From NCBI RefSeq assembly GCF_033097365.1, contig NZ_AP028461.1:3472001-3536000 (forward strand): DNA of 64,000 nt, written 5' to 3'. Source of the DNA: Actinoplanes sichuanensis. Lineage in GTDB: Bacteria > Actinomycetota > Actinomycetes > Mycobacteriales > Micromonosporaceae. Below the pieces are notes generated by a model. It did not search any database, was not told where the DNA came from, and worked only from the letters and a program-made list of their open reading frames with translations. The translations under genes were made by a program, and so were the position numbers. Positions 15,987-24,898 of the stretch are shown here, one piece after another. The stretch's first letter is position 1, and each line of letters begins with the position of its first letter.

Positions 15987-16568
15987 GTGGGACACAAGAT
16001 CGGATACGCCCGAGTCAGCACCGCCGACCAAGATCCACAGCTGCAACTCGACGCACTCGCCGCCGAGGGCTGCCTCAAGATCTACAAGGACGTCGCCACC
16101 GGCACCAAGGCTGACCGACCCCAATGGCAGGCCTGCCTCGACGACCTACGCCCCGGCGACACCCTGATCATCTGGAAGATCGACCGGCTCGGCCGCAACC
16201 TGCGCGACCTGGTCGACATCGTCGCCGTCCTCGAAGAACGCGGTGTCGGCGTCAAGTCGCTGACCAACGGCATCGTTGACACCACCACCGCCCACGGCAA
16301 ACTCGTCTTCGGCATGTTCGCCCTCATGGCCGAATACGAGGCCGCCCTCATCAAGGAACGCACCCTCGCCGGCCTGATCGCCGCCCGCGCCCGCGGCCGC
16401 ACCGGCGGCCGCAAACCCAAGATGACTCCTGCCCTGATCAACAAGGCCCAGCGTATGTACGACTCGAAGCAGTTCACCATGGCCGAGATCGCCGCATCCT
16501 GCGCCGTGACGCCCATGACGATCTACCGCAACATCCACACCACTCCAGCCTCCGGCCGTAAGGACTGA
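15987..16568 (+). CDS. tnpR: Serine resolvase of the Tn3-family element
   Basis: 193 aa, GTG start. KIGYARVST gives the catalytic serine at residue 11; WKIDRLGRNLRDLV (about 64-77) and KERTLAGLIAARARGRTGGR are classic resolvase/invertase blocks. The C-terminal HTH (FTMAEIAASCAVTPMTIYR) binds res. Length is normal for a TnpR. Outside the inner transposon but inside the Tn3 ends, it must belong to the outer element, resolving cointegrates. Its upstream res region is split by the 14.3-kb insertion, which probably removes its promoter or at least changes its control. Confidence 0.9.
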   Translation: MGHKIGYARVSTADQDPQLQLDALAAEGCLKIYKDVATGTKADRPQWQACLDDLRPGDTLIIWKIDRLGRNLRDLVDIVAVLEERGVGVKSLTNGIVDTTTAHGKLVFGMFALMAEYEAALIKERTLAGLIAARARGRTGGRKPKMTPALINKAQRMYDSKQFTMAEIAASCAVTPMTIYRNIHTTPASGRKD

Positions 16569-16693
16569 CGGCGCGACCGCCTTCACATAAACACAAGGTT
16601 CGACGGCCTGTGGGCAGCTTAGACAGCCGTGGGGACGTCACGGCGGGCGCTCCGCTCATTGCAGAAGTCCTATGCATCAAATACTCTGCGCCT

Positions 16694-17326
16694 ATGCCGT
16701 CATCCAGCAGCCACGAGGATCCACCAGTACGCCCGAGTCAGGCGGAGCGCCGTCAGGTGCATCTCACCGAAGTCGAGACGTTGCGCGCTATGGCTCACCC
16801 ACTGCGCATGCAGATCATCGGGTCCTTGCGGGTCGACGGCCCTGCCACATCTGCCATGCTCGCCAGGCGTCTGGACACTGACTCCGGGCAGACGAGCCAT
16901 CACCTGCGGCTCCTGGCCCGGCACGGCTTCGTCGTTGAGGCTCCGGAACTCGGTAAGGGCCGGCACGGACGGGAACGTTGGTGGAAGTCCGCTACCGACA
17001 GCACGCACTGGACCGACGACCTGGACAGCCTCGGCCCCGGCGGGGCGGAAGCGATTCGAGCCCTGGAACAGGCCGCAGCCCGCGTCTGGGACCACCTCGT
17101 CGAGGTGTACCGGGATCAGGTCGCCCGGGGTGAGTGGAATCCGGCCTGGCGTGAGGCCGCTGGCGGCGGCGACACGGTCGTCCGGCTGACCCCCGAGCGC
17201 CTGGTCGCGATGCAGGCCGAGATCCAGCAAGTCATCGAACGGCACGACCTGAAAGATCAGCCGGCCGACGACGCAGAGACCGTGGTCGTGCTCTTGCAGG
17301 CGTACCCGCGGAGGGCGCCGCAATGA
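16694..17326 (+). CDS. ArsR-type winged-helix regulator
   Basis: 210 aa from ATG 16694. Residues about 25-95 form a winged helix: ETLRAMAHPLRMQIIGSLRVDGP, then LARRLDTDSGQTSHHLRLLARHGFV. The remaining ~110 residues are helical, as in the HTH_20 type of regulator found next to MFS transporters. Its stop overlaps the transporter start (ATGA), so it probably controls that operon. Passenger gene of the Tn3-family element. Confidence 0.87.
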   Translation: MPSSSSHEDPPVRPSQAERRQVHLTEVETLRAMAHPLRMQIIGSLRVDGPATSAMLARRLDTDSGQTSHHLRLLARHGFVVEAPELGKGRHGRERWWKSATDSTHWTDDLDSLGPGGAEAIRALEQAAARVWDHLVEVYRDQVARGEWNPAWREAAGGGDTVVRLTPERLVAMQAEIQQVIERHDLKDQPADDAETVVVLLQAYPRRAPQ

Positions 17327-18633
17327 CATCTCCTGCCAGTAGCAGCATGGAGACACCCAGGGCGGAGCCGTCGGCCATGAGCATTTCCGAACCCACCGGG
17401 GTGAGTGCTGCGGCTACCAGCCTGTGGCGTAACCGGGACTTCAACCTGCTCTGGACCAGTCAAACGCTGTCTGACCTCGGCGCGTCCGTGTCCACGCTCG
17501 CCCTGCCGCTTCTGGTTCTTGTTCTCACCGGCTCGCCGGTGCAGGCGGGCCTGCTCGGGACCCTGTCGCTGGTCGTGCGGCTGATCTGCCGACTGCCAGC
17601 CGGAGTCCTTGCCGACCGGGTGAACCGCCGCCGCGCCATGATTGTCTGTGATCTGGTCCGGTTCCTCGCGCTGACCATGCTCGCCGCCGCGGTGTGGACC
17701 GGACACGCGAGCATCACCGTGATCATTGTCGTTGCGCTCGTCGACGCGGTGGGGCAGACGTTCTTCAGCACGGTTGAACACGCCGCGCTGCGCAGCATCG
17801 TCGCGCCGGCCCAGCTTTCCACCGCTGTTGCCCGCAACGAGGCACGCAACTTCGCCGCCAGTCTCGCCGGGCCGCCTCTGGGTGGGCTTCTGTTCGGGCT
17901 TGCACACGCATTGCCGTTCGCTGGCAACGCGCTCACCTACCTGGCTTCGCTTGTGGGTGTGGTTTTGATTCGCCGGCCCCTGCAGGCAGCACGTGAAGAA
18001 CCGCCGCCCGGGCACGCTGCCGCCTTGGCCGAGGGGGTGCGCTTCGTCCTGGTGAACCCGTTCCTGCGCGCGGTGCTGATCATCGCCGCACCCCTGAACT
18101 TCGCTCTGAGCGGCGCCATCTTCGCCATCATCATCACGTTGCAGCAGCACGGCACCGAACCCGCCGTCATCGGCCTCGTCGAGACGATCATCGCGGTCGG
18201 CGGGCTGGCCGGGGCTGTCGTGGCGCCGGCGTTGCAGCGCCGGCTACGGCTGGCCGTGCTGGTACGAGTGATCTGCTGGGCAGCCGTGGCACTGGTCGCG
18301 CTCAGTGCCATGTTCACCGCCAGCATCGCCGCCGCCGTCCCCATCGCCTTCGCCGTGTTCCTGGGCCCCGCCTGCAACGCCGCGCTCTTCGGCCACCAAG
18401 CGGCCATCACACCCGATCAACTGCAAGGACGGGTGGTCAGTGTCATCCTGCTCGGCGCGACGTCGGCCGCCGCAGCCGCGCCGATCCTGGCCGGCACGTT
18501 CGTCGCCACCTGGAACGGCCCCGCCGCGCTGCTGTTGTTCACTGCCGGCGTCGCCACCTCAGCCATCGCCGCGACCTTCAGCCGCGGCATCCGCACCATG
18601 CGCCCCATCGAGCAGGAAGCCAGACCTTCTTGA
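17323..18633 (+). CDS. MFS efflux transporter
   Basis: 436 aa with about 12 hydrophobic segments from residue 40 to 425 and the loop RLPAGVLADRVNRRRAM, the A-type motif between helices 2 and 3. It resembles exporters of the MFS_3 group. The N-terminal 35 residues are polar and poorly conserved, so a later start is possible. Coupled to the ArsR-type regulator. Substrate unknown; a drug or macrolide-like efflux role is usual for ArsR-MFS pairs. Confidence 0.87.
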   Translation: MTSPASSSMETPRAEPSAMSISEPTGVSAAATSLWRNRDFNLLWTSQTLSDLGASVSTLALPLLVLVLTGSPVQAGLLGTLSLVVRLICRLPAGVLADRVNRRRAMIVCDLVRFLALTMLAAAVWTGHASITVIIVVALVDAVGQTFFSTVEHAALRSIVAPAQLSTAVARNEARNFAASLAGPPLGGLLFGLAHALPFAGNALTYLASLVGVVLIRRPLQAAREEPPPGHAAALAEGVRFVLVNPFLRAVLIIAAPLNFALSGAIFAIIITLQQHGTEPAVIGLVETIIAVGGLAGAVVAPALQRRLRLAVLVRVICWAAVALVALSAMFTASIAAAVPIAFAVFLGPACNAALFGHQAAITPDQLQGRVVSVILLGATSAAAAAPILAGTFVATWNGPAALLLFTAGVATSAIAATFSRGIRTMRPIEQEARPS

Positions 18634-18698
18634 CACACCGGAAGATCAAGAGGGGCGGCCGGTGAACCATGCCGGCGAGAGGTTTGTAGGGTCCACGG

Positions 18699-19192
18699 AT
18701 GCCCATACCGGATTTCGTCGTCGGACTGCGTGCCAGCATCGGTCATGCCCCGCTCCCGCTGAATGGCGTGATCGCGGTAGTGCTGGACGAGCACAGCCGG
18801 GTGCTATGGTTCGTCGGTCGGACACCGGCGACTGGGCCCTGGTCACCGGCTGCCTGGAACCGGGCGAGCAGCCCGCTGCCGGGGCTGTACGTGAAGTACT
18901 CGAGGAGACCGGTGTCGAGGTGACGGTGGAGCGGCTGCTTTCCGTCGAGGCTCTGGACTTGTCCGTGGCGCCCAACGGTGACCAGGTGTACTGGCTGGCC
19001 ATCGGATTGCGGTGCCGGGTCGTCGGTGGCGACGCCCGTGTCAACGATGACGAGTCCGTCGACGTCGGCTGGTTCGACCCCACGGCGGTGCCGGCTCTTG
19101 CCCCGCATCAGGCTCGCTGCCTGCAGCTCGCGCTGGCCGATGACGCCGATGCCTGGATCGCTGGCCGTTCGACCCTCGCCCAGTCGGCGTAG
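18699..19192 (+). pseudogene. NUDIX hydrolase, frameshifted
   Basis: The first 36 codons (MPIPDFVVGLRASIGHAPL...GVIAVVLDEHSRVL) and the rest (SDTGDWALVTGCLEPGEQ...) are in different frames, with a one-base shift around 18803-18820. The intact relative at 49430 in this window shows the expected join, VLLVRRSDTDDWAL. The second part keeps the full Nudix box (GCLEPGEQPAAG...REVLEETGV). It is a broken passenger of the Tn3-family element and roughly three-quarters or more identical to the chromosomal copy. Confidence 0.85.
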
Positions 19193-19228
19193 TTCGCGGC
19201 GCGGGCAAGATCCAGCGGCATGATGGCA

Positions 19229-22200
19229 TCAGCTCACGTCGGTGTCCGGATCGCGTAGCGGCCTCAGTCGCTGTGCGCTCGACGGGGCGGGGAAGGTGTA
19301 ACGGCCGAGCATGTTGATGTGCGCGTAGCCGAGCGGTGACAAGCGGGCGGCGTCCTCGTCGCGAACCGGGTAGCCCTGCGCGCGCAGCGCCGTGACCGCC
19401 AGGTCGATGTAGCGGGTGTTGAAGAGCACGACCGCGTTGAGGACGAGTCCGAGCGCGCCGAGTTGGTCTTCCTGCCCGGCCCAGTAGGGCTGCATGATGT
19501 CGCCGCGGTGCCCGTGCAGGATCTTGCGGGCCAGCGAGTGGCGGGACTCGCCGATGTTCAGCTGCCGGGTCACGGTGCGCCGGTACGTTTCGTCGACCGG
19601 GTCGACCATGGCCAGCAGGTGCAGGGTCTTGGCGATCCGGCCGTACTCGGCCAGGGCCTGCCCCAGCGGGGTCGGATTCCCGTCGCGGGTCAGCATCCGT
19701 AGCAGGTCGTAGGCGCGGACCTGGTTGGTGATCAGCGAGCCGGCCACCCGCAGCATGTCCGGCCAGTGAGTGACGATCCGGTCCAAGTTGACCTTGTTGC
19801 GGGCGATCGCGTTTAGCGGCCCGTAGTCGCCGGCCGGTCGGCCGGGTGCGTCGGCACGCCAGAACCCGGTGCCGCCAACATCGGCGATGCGCGGAGAGAA
19901 CCGATACCCCAGCAATCGAAATAGACCAAAGACAATGTCCGAGTAGCTGGCGGTGTCGGTCGCCACCATCTCCGGCTTCGGGCCGGCATCGAGGTTGAGC
20001 AGCGTGTCCAGGATGTAGAGGCTGTCGCGGACGGTGCCGGTGATGATGACCGCACCGAGGCCGGCGAACCGGTCGTTGACCGCGTTGAGCCAGGTGATGC
20101 CGCGTTGGTAGCCGAAGAAGCGCGGGCTGGGTCCTGCGTGGATGGACTGCACCGGCACCCGGAAGCGCAGCCCGTCGACCGAGGCGACCAGGCCACCGCC
20201 CCACAACTCGGTGATCCCGATGCGCTGCTGATAGTCGACCAGGCGGGCGTTCGCGGCGGCATGGGTGTCGGCTCGGATGTAGTTCTGGTCCACGTGCGAG
20301 AGCCGGTCACGCGTCAGCGCCGGGTTACCCGGGTGGATCACCGGGACCAGGCCGACGTTGCAGGCGTCGGCGACCAGCAACGCGGCCACGGTCACCGGCA
20401 GCTGGTCCATGCGGGTGACCAGCCCACCGACGTGGGTGTAGGCGTCGAGCATGCCGGTCCAGGAATGCACGTCCATCAGCATCTCGGGCAGGTCCACGAC
20501 CGGCATCATCGCGGCGACCCGCTTGCGCAGGTCGACCAGCGAGGGCGGGTCACCCAGCTTCTCCAGCCGAGACACCGACAGCCGCATCCGGCCTGTTTCC
20601 CCGTCGGCCACCACCCGCACGCTGGCGTCCGGGCCGGCCTCGGCGATGCGCTCGGTCAGCTGCCGCCAGCCGGCGTCCAGCGTCGCGGTGTACTCCGCCA
20701 GGTGCTCCTCAACCGGCGCGGTCAGGCCCAGACCCGCCAGCACCTCGCCGCGCACCGCGTTCCAGTCGGCGCCGTCGAGCAGCTTCGCGCGCGGGTCGGC
20801 CCAGCGCAGCGACGGATCAGCGAACAGATCGCGGCGGCGCAACGCCGCATGCAGCGCAGTGAGCAGGCACATCACGTACGCGTCGCGGTCCACGGCGCCG
20901 TTCAGGGCCGGGTTGTTCAGCACCGCGCGCCGCCACATCGGCGGCACCAGCGCCATGTTCAAATCAGCCTCGGTCAGCGACTTTTGATCCACCCGGCGGC
21001 GCAGCAGCCCCGGCAGCCGGCCCTTCACCTCGATCAGCAGATCCGTGCCGGCCGGCGCCGCACCCAGCGGCAACTGCTCGGCCAACAACCGCACGAACGG
21101 GCGGACCACCCGGTACCGGGCCGCGATCGCCTGCCGGTTGTCCGCCTCCCACGCATCCGGATCCGGCACCAGCTCCACCACCGTGGCCACCGCACCGGCC
21201 ACCGCCGTACGCGGCCCGGCGGCCCGCTCCACCGCCGTCCACACCTGACCGAGGTCCACCGCCGCGTCAGCAGCACCGTCCAGCAGCTCGAGCACCATGC
21301 GGGCCACCGCCATCAGCGTGGCCGACGCCTTCTCCAACCGCGGCATCGCCTCCAGCCGGGCCCGGTCGGTCGCCCGCCGCGCCGGCCCGATCAGCCGGGT
21401 CGCCATCAACGAGTCGAACAGATCCAGCGCATCGTCGACCGCCGCGGCCTCCAACCGGCGGGCCGTGGCCAGCAACGTCGCGGTCTTGCGCGGCTCGGCT
21501 AGGCCCTTGAGCAGCGGCGCCTTACCCGCCCAGCCGTAGCGAGCCAGCGCGGCGACCCGGTTGACCGGCACCGCCTGCACCTGGGCCGCGCCGGCGCCGA
21601 TGGCCAGCACCTCACTGACCCGCCCCAGCGCCTTCGACATCGCCAGCCCGGAGTCGCTGCGCGACGCCGTACGCAGCCGCTCCAGCTCCGAGACCTTCTT
21701 GCCCTCGGGGACCTCCAGCAGGTCCCGCAACCGCAGCGGCAACTCGACGTCCGCGCCGGCCGCCGCCTGCGCCAAGCTCCGGTAAGCACGCTGGGCGGCT
21801 TCCTCCCGCACGCTCGACACCAGCCGGGCCAGCACGCTGACCCCAGGCAGCAGCACCCGCTCGCGCCGCAGCCACGCCCGGGTCTGCTCGAACAACGCCA
21901 CCGCACCCTCGGCATGGATCCACGCCCGCGCACCCATGAACTCCTCCAGCGACTCGCGCACCCCCGCGTCGCCGAAGTCGCGGTACCCGTACGCCGCCCG
22001 GATCTCCCACGAATGCTCGTACGCCGTCTGCTGTCTCTCGGTGTACCGCTTCACCACCGACGGATCCGCGATCTCCAACTGGGCGGCCACGTACTCCACA
22101 GCCGACCACGGCACATCGAAGGGATCCTCGGTCAGGAAATGCCCCAAGAACCGCACCGTGCCGACCTGCAACCCAAGGCCGAGCTTGTGATGATCAGCGC

Positions 22201-22330
22201 GCTTGTGCGCGATCAGATCCAACGCGGTGCCGTCGAGCAGGAAGAACCCCTCCAGTTCCGAACGGCTCAGCTCACCGACGAACCGCTCGTACGCGGCCAC
22301 CTGACCATCAGACAAGAACTCAACGGGCAC
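19229..22330 (-). CDS. tnpA: Tn3-family DDE transposase
   Basis: 1033 aa, GTG start, the normal size for TnpA. The C-terminal half has the family's catalytic blocks: HVDQNYIRADTH with the first Asp near 685, PEMVATDTASYSDIVFGLF near 790, and NIGESRHSLARKILHG with the Glu near 928, plus AYTHVGGLVTRMDQL. The N-terminal half is the DNA-binding region (DUF4158-like: LSDGQVAAYERF). It ends 47 bp inside the right terminal repeat. Appears intact, so the outer element could have been mobile recently. Confidence 0.95.
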   Translation of the reverse strand: MPVEFLSDGQVAAYERFVGELSRSELEGFFLLDGTALDLIAHKRADHHKLGLGLQVGTVRFLGHFLTEDPFDVPWSAVEYVAAQLEIADPSVVKRYTERQQTAYEHSWEIRAAYGYRDFGDAGVRESLEEFMGARAWIHAEGAVALFEQTRAWLRRERVLLPGVSVLARLVSSVREEAAQRAYRSLAQAAAGADVELPLRLRDLLEVPEGKKVSELERLRTASRSDSGLAMSKALGRVSEVLAIGAGAAQVQAVPVNRVAALARYGWAGKAPLLKGLAEPRKTATLLATARRLEAAAVDDALDLFDSLMATRLIGPARRATDRARLEAMPRLEKASATLMAVARMVLELLDGAADAAVDLGQVWTAVERAAGPRTAVAGAVATVVELVPDPDAWEADNRQAIAARYRVVRPFVRLLAEQLPLGAAPAGTDLLIEVKGRLPGLLRRRVDQKSLTEADLNMALVPPMWRRAVLNNPALNGAVDRDAYVMCLLTALHAALRRRDLFADPSLRWADPRAKLLDGADWNAVRGEVLAGLGLTAPVEEHLAEYTATLDAGWRQLTERIAEAGPDASVRVVADGETGRMRLSVSRLEKLGDPPSLVDLRKRVAAMMPVVDLPEMLMDVHSWTGMLDAYTHVGGLVTRMDQLPVTVAALLVADACNVGLVPVIHPGNPALTRDRLSHVDQNYIRADTHAAANARLVDYQQRIGITELWGGGLVASVDGLRFRVPVQSIHAGPSPRFFGYQRGITWLNAVNDRFAGLGAVIITGTVRDSLYILDTLLNLDAGPKPEMVATDTASYSDIVFGLFRLLGYRFSPRIADVGGTGFWRADAPGRPAGDYGPLNAIARNKVNLDRIVTHWPDMLRVAGSLITNQVRAYDLLRMLTRDGNPTPLGQALAEYGRIAKTLHLLAMVDPVDETYRRTVTRQLNIGESRHSLARKILHGHRGDIMQPYWAGQEDQLGALGLVLNAVVLFNTRYIDLAVTALRAQGYPVRDEDAARLSPLGYAHINMLGRYTFPAPSSAQRLRPLRDPDTDVS

Positions 22331-22377
22331 AGCGCAACAACGTACGTCGATTTAATCCGCTGCGGCAGGCCCCGCAC

Positions 22378-22424
22378 CAAGATCATTCCTACCGCTAACC
22401 GCTGTACCGATCTTCCTCAACCCC
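22378..22424 (-). repeat. Right terminal inverted repeat of Tn3-family element
   Basis: Reverse complement begins GGGGTTGAGGAAGAT and matches 1441-1487 over 47 bp with about four differences. Followed by GGCCTTC (22425-22431), identical to 1434-1440. Confidence 0.9.
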
Positions 22425-22604
22425 GGCCTTCCCCGGCGCGGTCGCCCCGGCGGGGGTCTCTGCCTCCAGTGGCTGGACCCGGGCCCTGCTGACCAGCCGT
22501 ATCTCCTGGGGCGACCGCCTACCTGGGGTGGCCTTGATGGGCGACGATGGCAGGATGACTCGGCGATTGACGCTGAAGGACGCGCAACGATCTATCGCGG
22601 CGGC

Positions 22605-22790
22605 ATGGTGACCCAGGACTCGAAGCGGCAGCGCGGCTTATGCCCCGTTTGTGGACGGCTCGTGGCTCTCACCGTGGACGGAAGAATTCCGCGGCACAAC
22701 GGCACCATTCGGGCCTACGCCCCACCTGAGGAGTGCCAAGGGGGCGGACGGCTTCCGAAGACCACCGGGGTTCACGCGCGGTGGCCCTGA
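22605..22790 (+). CDS. Small zinc-ribbon-like protein
   Basis: 61 aa. CPVCGR near residue 13 and a further cysteine in EECQGGGRLP give a short metal-binding pattern with VDGRIPRHNG between. Such CxxCGR...DG.I..H proteins are common unannotated actinobacterial genes. It is the first chromosomal gene right of the Tn3 end; the 180 bp between show nothing else. Confidence 0.55.
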   Translation: MVTQDSKRQRGLCPVCGRLVALTVDGRIPRHNGTIRAYAPPEECQGGGRLPKTTGVHARWP

Positions 22791-22888
22791 AACCGACCGA
22801 CGTCTCAGCCGAAGTGGCCGACCGTGTCGGAACGCGGTGGGTCCGCTCTCCGACGCGCGGCCCTGTTCTCCAGCCCGAGAATGTCGGC

Positions 22889-23119
22889 ATGACCGACCAC
22901 GATCAGAGCGCTGCCGCGCTGGGTGTCGACGACTCGGTCACCGTCACTTTGTGGCGGCCCGTCGGCCAAGGCGAACTCGATGCGGTTGCGTCATCGCGAT
23001 GGCGTGCCTGGCCGCTGCGGCTGCCGGATCAACCGATCTTCTCTGCCGCACTTGACCGCCGGCTCGCCGTGAGGAGTTGCCGCGAGCGGATCGTGCCCGC
23101 TGAGGGTGTGGATACGTGA
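22889..23119 (+). CDS. N-terminal part of 'ADP-ribosylation/crystallin J1'-type protein, frameshifted
   Basis: 76 aa. VTLWRPVGQGELDAVASSRW and PLRLPDQPIF match a small actinobacterial family often labelled ADP-ribosylation/crystallin J1, where the text continues with a conserved GVGYVTRF block. Here the frame reads GVDT-stop, while the next frame begins VTRFDVPRRFLDRFGV at 23116. One missing base near 23108-23116 would join them. The stop and the next start overlap (GTGA), so coupled translation of two halves is an alternative. The family label is from memory. Confidence 0.55.
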   Translation: MTDHDQSAAALGVDDSVTVTLWRPVGQGELDAVASSRWRAWPLRLPDQPIFSAALDRRLAVRSCRERIVPAEGVDT

Positions 23120-23658
23120 CCCGGTTCGACGTTCCTCGACGTTTCCTGGACCGGTTCGGGGTGATCTACGGCGCTGATGAGCGCGAGTACCGGATCCCGA
23201 CGAGCGAGATGGCCGAACTCAATGAACACATCGTCGGCGCGATCATGGAGGAAGCCGACTACCGAGGCCCGGTCGATGAGGCGGAGTTCGCTGAAGCCGA
23301 TCAAGGCCTTGGCCTGCCACTGCCGCGGGCCTGGCGAAGCTACCTGCAAGGCGAGTCCTGGTTCCGGCGCGGATGGCTGACGAGCGAGACCTACATCTGG
23401 CTCAACACGCCGCGGGAGATGCTCGGCCTGCATGAGGCATGGGCCGAGGCCACCGACGCGCACCCTGGCATGGCGATCATCGGCGGTGACGGCTCCCGTG
23501 AGCAACTGGTGCTGGACCTGCGGAAGGATCCCGCACCGGTGCTGCTGCTCGACACCACCAGTGCCGGGTGGGAGACCGGAATACCACAAGCCGGCGATAT
23601 CGGCCGGTTCATCGACCGGCTCGAGAGCGGCGAGTTCGAGTTCGGCTTCGGCGGCTGA
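23116..23658 (+). CDS. C-terminal part of the same protein joined to a SUKH (SMI1/KNR4)-like domain
   Basis: 180 aa. The first ~50 residues (TRFDVPRRFLDRFGV...EMAELNEHIVGAI) complete the upstream family. From about 60 on, FAEADQGLGLPLPRAWRSYL is a classic SUKH/SMI1-KNR4 opening, and LLLDTTSAGWETGIPQAGDIGRFIDRLESG its end. SUKH domains are immunity proteins against polymorphic toxins. A toxin gene is not visible nearby. Followed 8 bp later by a NUDIX gene. Confidence 0.65.
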   Translation: MTRFDVPRRFLDRFGVIYGADEREYRIPTSEMAELNEHIVGAIMEEADYRGPVDEAEFAEADQGLGLPLPRAWRSYLQGESWFRRGWLTSETYIWLNTPREMLGLHEAWAEATDAHPGMAIIGGDGSREQLVLDLRKDPAPVLLLDTTSAGWETGIPQAGDIGRFIDRLESGEFEFGFGG

Positions 23659-23666
23659 GGACTTCC

Positions 23667-24206
23667 GTGTCCGAGGCTGACATCGTGTCGGCTGTGACCG
23701 AACTTGTGGAGCATGTCGACGAGCAGGATCGTGTGCTGGGTGTGGTGGGGCGCGACGAGGCGATCCGTCGCGGGTGGCTGCATCGGGTGGCCACCACCGT
23801 CTGCCGTGATGAGCAGGGGCGGTTCCTGGTGTACCGGCGGGCCGAGGGGCTTTCCCGGTTTCCGGGCCTCCACGAGGTCAGTTTCGGTGGAGCCGTGCAG
23901 GTGGGCGAGTCCTACGCCGCCGCGGCCGCCCGTGAACTCGCGGAGGAGCTGGGTGTCCACGTCTCGGTGGGCGACGTGCGGGAGGTGGTCAGATTCCGGT
24001 GCCACGGCACGGTCGGCGGCTACTGGCTCGGGGTCCACGAGGCGGTCATCGTCGGTGATGTGGTTCCCGACGCGCGGGTGGTGAGCTGGGTCGGCTGGAT
24101 GACGAAGGCTGAGCTGGACGCGGCCGTGCAGCGGCACCGATTCGTCCCGGACGGTCAGGAAGCGCTACGCCGGTACCTGCAGGCGGGTGAGGGCTGCGGC
24201 GGATAG
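23667..24206 (+). CDS. NUDIX hydrolase (IPP-isomerase-like subtype)
   Basis: 179 aa, GTG start with CTGAGG upstream. The Nudix box is intact: GGAVQVGESY...ARELAEELGV. The N-terminus (VVGRDEAIRRGWLHRVATTV) is of the type shared with isopentenyl-diphosphate isomerase-like Nudix proteins of unknown substrate. Lies 8 bp after the SUKH-like gene, so probably cotranscribed. Confidence 0.85.
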   Translation: MSEADIVSAVTELVEHVDEQDRVLGVVGRDEAIRRGWLHRVATTVCRDEQGRFLVYRRAEGLSRFPGLHEVSFGGAVQVGESYAAAAARELAEELGVHVSVGDVREVVRFRCHGTVGGYWLGVHEAVIVGDVVPDARVVSWVGWMTKAELDAAVQRHRFVPDGQEALRRYLQAGEGCGG

Positions 24207-24223
24207 GGGGCAGGGGCGGGTTC

Positions 24224-24898
24224 TCAATCGAGCGCCGGCTCGGGGCGGGGCCAGCCGACGAACCGGGCTCTGATCGCCGCCGCACCGGCCGCGTCGATGC
24301 CGTAGGCGAGGAAGGCGCGGTCCGGGGTACGGTCCAGGCGCCGGCCGGCGGCGGTGACGTCCTCGTCCTCCAGGGCCGGGTCGACACGGCGGGCGGCGGC
24401 CAGCAGCTGTGCGGGGTCGCGGTCGGCCAGGAACACGGCCACGTCGATGAAGTCGCGGACCTCGGCCCGACCGACGAGGGCGGCGACCTTCCAGGCGATG
24501 AGATCGTCGACGGCCATGACCGGGCCGATGTCGAGCACCACCGGCGGATACGACCGGTCGAGGAAGCCCAGACTCACCCGCAGCCCGTCCCGGTCCTGCG
24601 GACCGCGGAAGACCACCAATTCCGACATCTGGTACGCCATGCCGGCGATCAGGTCGTCGAGGTCGCTGTCGTGGCTGATGGTTTCGACCTGGAGCCCGGC
24701 CGCCACCAGGGCCTCGGTCACCGCGGTGGTGGCGGCGGTGACCGAGCCCTCGCCGGAGGCGAACAGGTCGACGTCCTCGGTCGGTCGGACGACCAGGCCG
24801 TGTTCGATCAGGGCGAGCCCGCCGCCGAGGACGAACCCGTAGCGGTAGGCGGCCGCCAGCGCCGTGCGGGCCACCAGCTCGTGGAACGGGTCGCTCAA
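24224..24898 (-). CDS. AbiEii/AbiGii-type nucleotidyltransferase
   Basis: 224 aa from TTG 24898, whose TTGA overlaps the stop of the upstream partner. YGFVLGGGLALIEHGL followed by RPTEDVDLFA is the minimal-nucleotidyltransferase core (GG...D-x-D) of the AbiEii/AbiGii toxin group; VLDIGPVMAVDDLIAWKVAALVGR follows as usual. Members transfer nucleotides to tRNA or protein and act as toxins in type IV-like or bacteriophage-defence pairs. A GTG a few codons downstream is another possible start. Confidence 0.82.
   Translation of the reverse strand: MSDPFHELVARTALAAAYRYGFVLGGGLALIEHGLVVRPTEDVDLFASGEGSVTAATTAVTEALVAAGLQVETISHDSDLDDLIAGMAYQMSELVVFRGPQDRDGLRVSLGFLDRSYPPVVLDIGPVMAVDDLIAWKVAALVGRAEVRDFIDVAVFLADRDPAQLLAAARRVDPALEDEDVTAAGRRLDRTPDRAFLAYGIDAAGAAAIRARFVGWPRPEPALD

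Larger units (their letters stand above)
1441..22424. mobile_element. Tn3-family transposon, itself interrupted by a Tn402/Tn5053-like element
   Basis: The ends are 47-bp inverted repeats (1441-1487 and 22378-22424) that begin GGGGTTGAGGAAGA, as expected for Tn3-family termini. A 7-bp direct repeat GGCCTTC touches both ends (1434-1440, 22425-22431); most Tn3 elements give 5 bp. The element's own genes are the resolvase (15987), ArsR regulator, MFS transporter, NUDIX pseudogene and the large transposase (19229-22330). Without the inner element it would be about 6.6 kb, a normal size for the family. Confidence 0.9.

Noticed and set aside
20105..21502. 465-codon open frame on the plus strand inside tnpA
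   Set aside because: Antisense shadow of the 1033-aa transposase; composition is His/Arg/Gln-rich and has no motifs.
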